Source of the DNA: Anniella stebbinsi
Taxonomy: Eukaryota > Chordata > Lepidosauria > Squamata > Anniellidae
Length of the DNA stretch: 64,000 nt
Direction: 5' to 3'
Assembly (NCBI GenBank): GCA_029215795.1
Contig: JARDYH010000001.1
Location: 192,889,654 to 192,953,653 of the forward strand
Shown here: piece by piece, positions 57,961-64,000 of the stretch
Layout of the letters: each line of letters begins with the position of its first letter
How positions within the stretch are numbered: position 1 is the stretch's first letter
The notes under the pieces: model-generated
What the model was told of the DNA's origin: nothing
Databases searched by the model: none
Seen by the model: only the letters and a program-made list of their open reading frames with translations
Translations under genes and position numbers: made by a program

Positions 57961-58484
57961 GGCTGTATTCGGATAACACGTTAAGCAACTGATGGGTGGG
58001 GGGGAAACAATCGTCAGTTGTGTTGCTTATTGTGTTGTGTGGAGGGTAACACGCCTCTCACAAACTACTGACGGTATGCTATTCCGCCCAAATAAGCAAC
58101 TGAGAGAAACAACTGGCTTGCAAGTTGTTTAGCTCGAAGCCAGTTGTTTAAAGTGTTGTGTGGAGGGGTGAGTGTGTTAATGGCGTGTGGTGAGTGGGTT
58201 AAAACACACGCCCATTGAGGCAGGTAGCAAGAGCGACCAAAGTGGCGGCTGCCACTCTGCTACAGAGGCTGCTGGAATAGAACTGAGAGGACTGAGGGAG
58301 GAGGAAGGGTGGGGGAGGGGCAGGGGCTGTGTCAGTCAAATGCTGGGTTGACTATTAGTCCACTCAATGCCAGCCCCAACCACCCACAGTTGTGTAGGAA
58401 TATGTTGTGTGGGGAGTAACCACAAAATAACCAACTGTGAGTTGGCTACTCAACCCACCATTGACTAGTTGTCCGAATGCAGCT
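57961..58484. mobile_element. GGCTGAATTCGG-TIR element, copy D (empty site)
   Basis: Left GGCTGTATTCGGATAACACG; right (inward) AGCTGCATTCGGACAACTAG. Exact 3-bp flank AGT on both sides. Collinear with copy A over its whole length apart from the hAT fold-back present only in A, so it records the pre-insertion sequence. Non-coding. Confidence 0.85.
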
Positions 58485-58729
58485 AGTATGTTCTCCTGCC
58501 TGAGTCTCTGAGGCCAGTGACTTGGGCTGCAATGGAGCCTGAGCAAGAGCTTGAGCAGGAGCTGAACATGAAGCAGGCAGGAAACAATGCTGCGTTCATG
58601 AGGTCAGGGCAGAAGGCAAGGGCCTGAGTAGTTAAAGCAGGCCTGGCCAGTCCAGAGGTTCCTGTCACATTCCTAATCCCTGATATGCTCTTGCACCCAA
58701 GTGTTCATGCTCTCAAATAGTCTACAAGG

Positions 58730-58880
58730 TTATTTATTTACTTTGTATTAAATTTTTACCCTGCCTTTCCTCCAAGGTGTTCAGGGTGGCATAAAAGGTT
58801 TTCCTCCCCATCCACACCCCTTCATTTTATCCTCACAATTTTGTCCTTTTGAATTTTTCTTTACTTTACTTACCACCATG
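58730..58880 (-). repeat. MIR-like SINE / tail fragment (antisense)
   Basis: TTATTTATTTACTTTG, TTACCCTGCCTTTCCTCC, AAGGTGTTCAGGGTGG and ATTTTATCCTCACAATTT follow the 15.6 kb copy. The 5' half of the SINE is absent. Confidence 0.55.
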
Positions 58881-60420
58881 AGGGAAGGCAAACACAGTAA
58901 CACAGCATTTGGGTGCTGGAACAAAAGGACACTCCCCCACAACAATCATTTGAAAACAGAGGTTAGATTAGAGGAGCATTGAAATGGTAAATAAAGACAC
59001 ATTTGCCATTTTAAAATGACGTATTTCATAAAAACAACGTTATAAGAAGCAAAGTAACGATACTTGAAACAACTAATATAAAACGACCTAGAACATACGT
59101 CGTGTGCCCCACAGCGTCCTCGGAACCAAACAAAAATGTTTGGTGCAGATCGGCTCACAGAGTGTCTTAACTGCTGACTTTCTAGGAAGCCTCCAAAAAC
59201 ATCTCTGTGCTATTGTGATTGCTTTTGTTTGTGGTATTCAATGGATATGTTGCATAACACTGAACAAATGGAGACTGGGGCCTCCTCTTCATGGAGCCGG
59301 TGCGGCCATGTAGCAGTGGCACCTGGCAACGTGCCCCACATTGACGCTCCTTCCACCCATCTACACCAGAAGGAGCGCCACAGCGGGTTTTGCTGCTGCC
59401 ACCACTGCTGCACCCGCATCGGCCACCCTCTTCCATGGGAAGTTTATTATTATTTTTTAATTTTAAAAAATGGGGGGAGGCTGCGGAGGTGGTGCAGTGA
59501 GCTTATGGCTCGCTGTTCCACCCTCTTCCCTGCCAAACCCATGGCGACCAATCAGTGGTCGCCATAGACTGCGCATGCCTCGCAGAAGCTCCGGAGCAAC
59601 AGCTGCAGGCAGGAAAAGCCATCGTCGCGCCGCTCAAAACTAAAAAAGTCAGGCTAAATGCCCAACTTTTTTAGTGCGGAGCATTGGGACTTTCCCCTAG
59701 ATGGCTTTGGAATGACGGCAATGTCATGTAATCCACCTCTGCCACTCTGAAGCCACCATGAGGGGACGTGACCATCTAGAGGTACCCGGGGTGTGCTATT
59801 TGCTCTAGAAAAAACAGAGCTCCTGCAGGGGACCAAATGGGGAAAAAATCAATTGTTTCAAGATCTAGTTTGTGCCTTACAAGCTGTGGCTTACCTGAAT
59901 ATATTTTATACCCTGTCTCCATTTGAAGGAAAGATTCAAAGACTTATGGATGCTTACGCAATTCTTCTTTAGGGCCCACTTGAAAGTCTGTAATGATGAT
60001 GTCTGGCAGAGAACAATCAGCACAAAGTTCCACAAGTGAGTGGGGCCACCATCCAAAATGACCTATCCCTCGGATCCAGCAATCTAATTGCTTTTCCAGG
60101 TGGGCACACAAGCAATAAGGGTGTCCGTCACTGGGAAATCTGTTTCTTTTTGTAGTTGACGGAGTTCCATGGTAGGTGTAACTCAGTTTGCATTTGTGAG
60201 AGGAGCTGCAGCCTTTTCCCTGAGCTCCAGGAACTTTTTTTTTTTTTTTTGCACAAATTGCAAAACCTGTAATGGAGAGCGCAAAATACCCAGAAAACTC
60301 TGTGAGCTGGTCCACCTCACTGCAGATCAATCAGGTGCTGCAATGGGAACAGAAACAAAGAAAACCCATCACCCCCCACCCCCAAATGGATTTGCCAGAC
60401 ATCCCTGATGATCAGATCCT
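58880..60420. other. No gene recognised
   Basis: Includes a GC-richer stretch (59.3-59.65 kb) and a T-run at 60235-60250 with no family resemblance. Nothing annotatable. Confidence 0.4.
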
Positions 60421-60575
60421 TTGAATGTGGGCAGGTTGGCATGGGTGACGGTGGTCCCGGACCCAAACTGTTTAGGGCTTTAAAGACCATACCAGCACTT
60501 TAAATTGGGCCCAGAGATCATCTGATAACTAGTGCAACTAGTGAAGTACAGGTTTCACATGATCGAGCTCCTACA
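60420..60575 (-). pseudogene. L2 LINE RT fragment (antisense)
   Basis: CCAAACTGTTTAGGGCTTTA, CCAGCACTTTAAATTGGGCC and CATCTGATAACTAGTGCAAC match the thumb-coding stretch of the 24.2 kb L2 (CAAGCTGTTTAGAGCTTTG, CCAGCACTCTGAATTGGGCC). Internal fragment without a tail. Confidence 0.6.
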
Positions 60576-60779
60576 CTGACTAGCAGGGGGGTTCTACTCA
60601 TCCCTTCAAAGGATGGGTATAGCTTGGTGAGTTCCGAGGTAGAACACCCCCATGGAACCTTTTAAAAATCTGTCTTCAGCAGCATTGTGTTCTTCATCCA
60701 AGGGTCTGAAAAGTGAGGAATCTGTTGGCTTTCCCTACCCTTGGCGATAAACTCTGTAGATGGCCTTGGCAAAGTCAGT

Positions 60780-61289
60780 GGCTCAGTTCGGATGACATAT
60801 TAAGCAATGGAGGGGTAAATAACGTACTGACCATGCGTTAGGCAGGAGGAGCTCCACAGATGACACACTGCAGCCGGTGCTGCTTGGAACCGGCAAACGC
60901 CCCGGCTGCAAGGAACTTGTGGTGGCCATTTTGGTTGCAGCTTCTCCTCCGTGTGTCCCCCAGCCGTATCCCAGCATGCACCATGAGTTCTGCCGGCTGG
61001 ATAGAGTGGCTGGGGTTTTTTGGCTGCTCTAGGCCGCAGAACTCTATTCCGAAATGGAATAGTCCACGGAGAGAGGGGGGGCTGAATTCAGATGACACTT
61101 TAAACAACAGGACTTCAGACTAAACAACGTGCAAACCCATTGTTTCACTCCGTTGTTTAAAGTGCCTGATTAATGTACTGTCAGTTGTGTTTGCGTTGTG
61201 TGCTGCCCTCCAGACGACACAATAAGCAACACAACTGACAATTGTTCCCCCCCTCCTCCGTTGCCTAATGTGTCATTCCGAACTGAGCC
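60780..61289. mobile_element. GGCTGAATTCGG-TIR element, copy F
   Basis: Left GGCTCAGTTCGGATGACATA; right (inward) GGCTCAGTTCGGAATGACAC. Flanks AGT and TTT. The interior matches copy E (CGTATCCCAGCATGCACCAT, TAAACAACGTGCAAACCC). An internal CTGAATTCAGATGACACTTT near 61082 repeats the terminus. Confidence 0.75.
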
Positions 61290-61863
61290 TTTGTCTGTCA
61301 GCCAAACTTCCCATGTGTAAAAAGTTGTTACCTACTCTAAGCCTTAAAATGAGTTGTCCTGTAAATATCCTCAATTAGTTTCATCCCCGAGACTCGGTGA
61401 AGTGTATGAACAGAATACATATAAAGGGAGAATCTGGTCCAGAACCTGCTTGGACATTTTATTATTATCAAATTAGACAAGGCATGTTTTCTCCCAATTT
61501 ATTTGAGATGTGACCTTCAAAAGGACTTGTGATAATTTAATTCAAAGTGGTGCTGCCTACATGTTCAGCATTTTACGTATGTAACCGTGGGAAGAGAAAA
61601 CAATGAAGCCGACACTTACAAGTTCCCAATGAGAAGGAAAGTTCGCAGGTTTTCTCTTGCTCTGCTGTTAAATATCACTATTTAAATGCAAATTATCATC
61701 TGACACTTAAAAATAATAGCGTAACAGGAAACAGGTAGACATGTCAAAGTCCTTCAAAAATAACCAGGATCCCAAATTGCAGAATGTTTGGTTTAATATT
61801 AAGAAACATATTAGTACCATGAAAGATAATTTAATCTGGTGTGACACTTTCAATGGTTTGAGT

Positions 61864-62218
61864 TAGGGATGGGTCAGCCAGGGATGCTTGAGCTTGCTGG
61901 ACTTTTCGAAACTCCACTCCCAAGCTCAGTTCACCTTGCTCCCGTTTTTGCTTGCAACCTGATTTCCTTTTTATTCAAATGGGAAAAGTGTGCATTTTCA
62001 TGTGCATTTTTTCAAAAGCATGATTAAAGCATGACCATGTGTTATTTTATAAATGCACATTTTAATATGTGCATTGTAAAAATATGCATTTTTAAAATAT
62101 GATTGCAGATTTAGAATTTCCATGCTTTCCCCGAAAAACACACTCTCATTCGCATTCAGGATTGCAAATGGGGCAACTTTTGATTTGCGAACTGAAACAA
62201 AATGGCTCTACATCTCTA
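61864..62218. mobile_element. hAT-type MITE, TAGGGATG termini
   Basis: Termini TAGGGATGGGTCAGCC and, inward from the right, TAGAGATGTAGAGCCATTTTG. Flanks GTTTGAGT and ATCTGAGA share five of eight bases. The interior AAGCTCAGTTCACCTTGC, several ATGCATTTTT words and GAACTGAAACAAAATGG match the 29.7 kb copy. This one has no CR1 inside. Confidence 0.7.
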
Positions 62219-62525
62219 ATCTGAGAACATGCAAGTGTAGGAAGATGTGTTGATTAGGAGATCATCCATTGTGAGTTCTAGAACACTATCAAACTCCTTC
62301 ACCAAATGGCATTTGGTTGTTTCTTTCTATAAGAACATGGAGTTGATTTGAACTAAGACCCCTATGAGATCATAGACTAGAAAATAAGGATTCTCTGTGC
62401 ATATTTTGTATTTACAACTCTCCCATAGCCTGTGCATCAACCATTTCCCTAATTGTTATTCTAATATTTTGCCTTCCTGTTCATGCTGTCATGAATAAAA
62501 ATCAAGCGTCTGTTCTGCTTTGTGC

Positions 62526-63386
62526 TAGGGATGTGTATCGTATCATTAAAATGTACAATAACGATACAATATGCTCTTTATCGTGCATATGATTAACATT
62601 AACAATACCATACAACTTCCTCTGATAATCATCGGAGACGATAATTTTCAGCCCGATTATATCGGATTATCAGACTGCCATATAAACAAACCTATAACTT
62701 ATGTATTTTCAAAGTTAGAGGCTTGAAACTTGGTCACAGGGTTTATGGGGTATGCCTAAGTATGTGTATGAAATTTGAGATCGATCCCTCCAACCCTCGA
62801 TTTTATATGAATTTATTAAAGATCGTTTAAGTTCTGACAGGTCAGAATGACAGCTCGCCACGTGCGTTCATTCAGACCTGTCAAAAAGTTGCACGATCTT
62901 TAATAAATTCATATAAAATTGAGGGTTGGAGGGATCGATCTCAGATTTCATACACATATCTAGCACATGTTGCTACATATATGTGCCAAATTTCAGATCA
63001 ATCCCTCCACCCCTGTATTTTATATGAATTTTTGAAAGATTGTGCAACTTTTGACCTGTCAGAACTTAAACGATCTTTAACAAATTCATATAACATCAAA
63101 GGTTGGAGGGATTGATCCCAAATTTCATACACATACTTAGGCATACCCCATAAGTATTGTGACCAAGTTTCAAGCCTGTAACATTGAAAATACAGAAGTA
63201 ATAGGCATTTTTTCTAAAATAAAATCAGCTTTATAGGGCACAATGGGTCTGCAAAGTAAATATCGTATTTCCAATAATTATCATGAAGACGATACGGTTC
63301 ACCTACGATATTATCGGAGATGATTTTTTTTGGTCCGAAATTATGCTAATGATAAAATACGATATTTTCTGGCATGCACATCCCTA
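62526..63386. mobile_element. Large hAT-type fold-back (861 bp), TAGGGATG termini, 8-bp TSD
   Basis: Termini TAGGGATGTGTATCGTATC and, inward from the right, TAGGGATGTGCATGCC. Flanks CTTTGTGC (62518-62525) and CTTTGTGT (63387-63394) match at seven of eight positions. Outer arms carry ATCGTAT/CGATAAT words. The inner part has four alternately inverted blocks containing TTATATGAATTTATTAAAGA or close variants, GATCGATCCCTCCAACCC and ACTTTTGACCTGTC. No coding region. Confidence 0.85.
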
Positions 63387-63394
63387 CTTTGTGT

Positions 63395-64000
63395 ACATGT
63401 TGGTAAGCCGCTGCACCCAACAGTTTTCAAAAATGCAAAATATACAGTTCTGTCATTTGAATATATAGCAGTGTACAATGATGGTACTCATTTTTCTATA
63501 TACAGGAGTTATCTCCATCTAGCAAAAAATAAAAATAAAAATGTAATATGTGATGTGGCCATGTCTTCTACCAATTAAAATTCCATCCAAATTATCTTGC
63601 TTGCCAACATATAGTTAATTGAATGTATTTTGCCATCCATCCAGTTGAGAGGGAAGTAGAAAGCAATAACAGTTGGACAACTCTTTAAGGGACAGCAGTA
63701 ACTACGCCAGAAGCTGCACATATAGCGGGGCAGGGTGACAAAGGACAGAAGTGTCATGGTACTCTAGCAGGTTTAATTTATGATGACATAGACTCACAAG
63801 TGTAGAGTTACCCAAACCTACCTTCCATTCAGTTAATTTTCTATCCAGAAAAAGGTTATCCATAACTGGATGCACAAATACCTTGTGCAAGCTATCTAAG
63901 GGTTCAGAATGGTGGAGCACAGCCAAACACACATCCCATTGAAAGTAGAGGGCATTTGGATGTCTATCTGGATGTGAATTCAGATTCAAACCTATCTGGA
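63395..64000. other. No gene recognised
   Basis: The trailing sequence has no recognised element or convincing coding frame. The antisense open frame 63702-63989 shows no known motif. Confidence 0.35.

Noticed and set aside
1..64000. Search for CRISPR arrays, rRNA/tRNA genes, operons and bacterial-type defence systems
   Set aside because: The sequence is vertebrate repeat-rich DNA; no regularly spaced short repeats with unique spacers, cloverleaf genes or gene clusters were seen.

Overview
The window looks like repeat-rich, non-genic (intergenic or deep intronic) DNA from a squamate reptile, most likely a lizard. The reasons are: L2-clade LINEs whose 3' ends carry the GGGCGGTATA-type tail and (AAAT)n; CR1 3' ends with the TTCTATGATTCTATGA tail; MIR-like SINE fragments; an apparent R4-type LINE remnant; many short interspersed repeats with a core like GGGAGTAAGTTCCATTGAAC; and a dense layer of DNA-transposon derivatives. 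I recognise no host protein-coding exon, rRNA, tRNA, prokaryotic-style gene or CRISPR array. Most open frames are short and without family resemblance. The exceptions are pieces of LINE endonuclease/reverse transcriptase and GC-rich frames inside transposons.

Layout. 1-12.9 kb: sparse repeats, namely L2 tails, a perfect palindromic MITE at 7.29 kb, and CpG-rich TIR elements at 9.7 and 10.6 kb. 12.9-17.6 kb: a nested complex bracketed by identical 8-bp repeats. It holds a 138-bp tandem array, an 828-bp hAT-type element built of two large palindromes, and an R4-like LINE remnant. 18-23.8 kb: fold-back elements and microsatellites. 23.8-29.2 kb: an antisense L2 with endonuclease and RT pieces, internal deletions and a foreign L2 patch, then a sense L2 interrupted by two DNA elements. 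29.4-39.2 kb: hAT-type MITEs containing CR1 ends, two large GGCTGAATTCGG-TIR elements (one with a nested hAT fold-back), a second antisense L2 with an intact YADD motif, and a MITE inside a MITE. 41.5-46.1 kb: two more GGCTGAATTCGG elements and a hAT MITE. 46.5-57.9 kb: mostly degenerate or unrecognised sequence with LINE remnants. 57.9-64 kb: two more GGCTGAATTCGG elements and two TAGGGATG hAT elements.

There is no gene network to describe. The value of the window is as a readable record of transposition: exact 8-bp target duplications at several loci, a filled/empty site pair, and a shared antisense reading frame with a well-formed poly(A) signal inside two large TIR elements. Family names come from motif recognition by eye. 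No database search was run.
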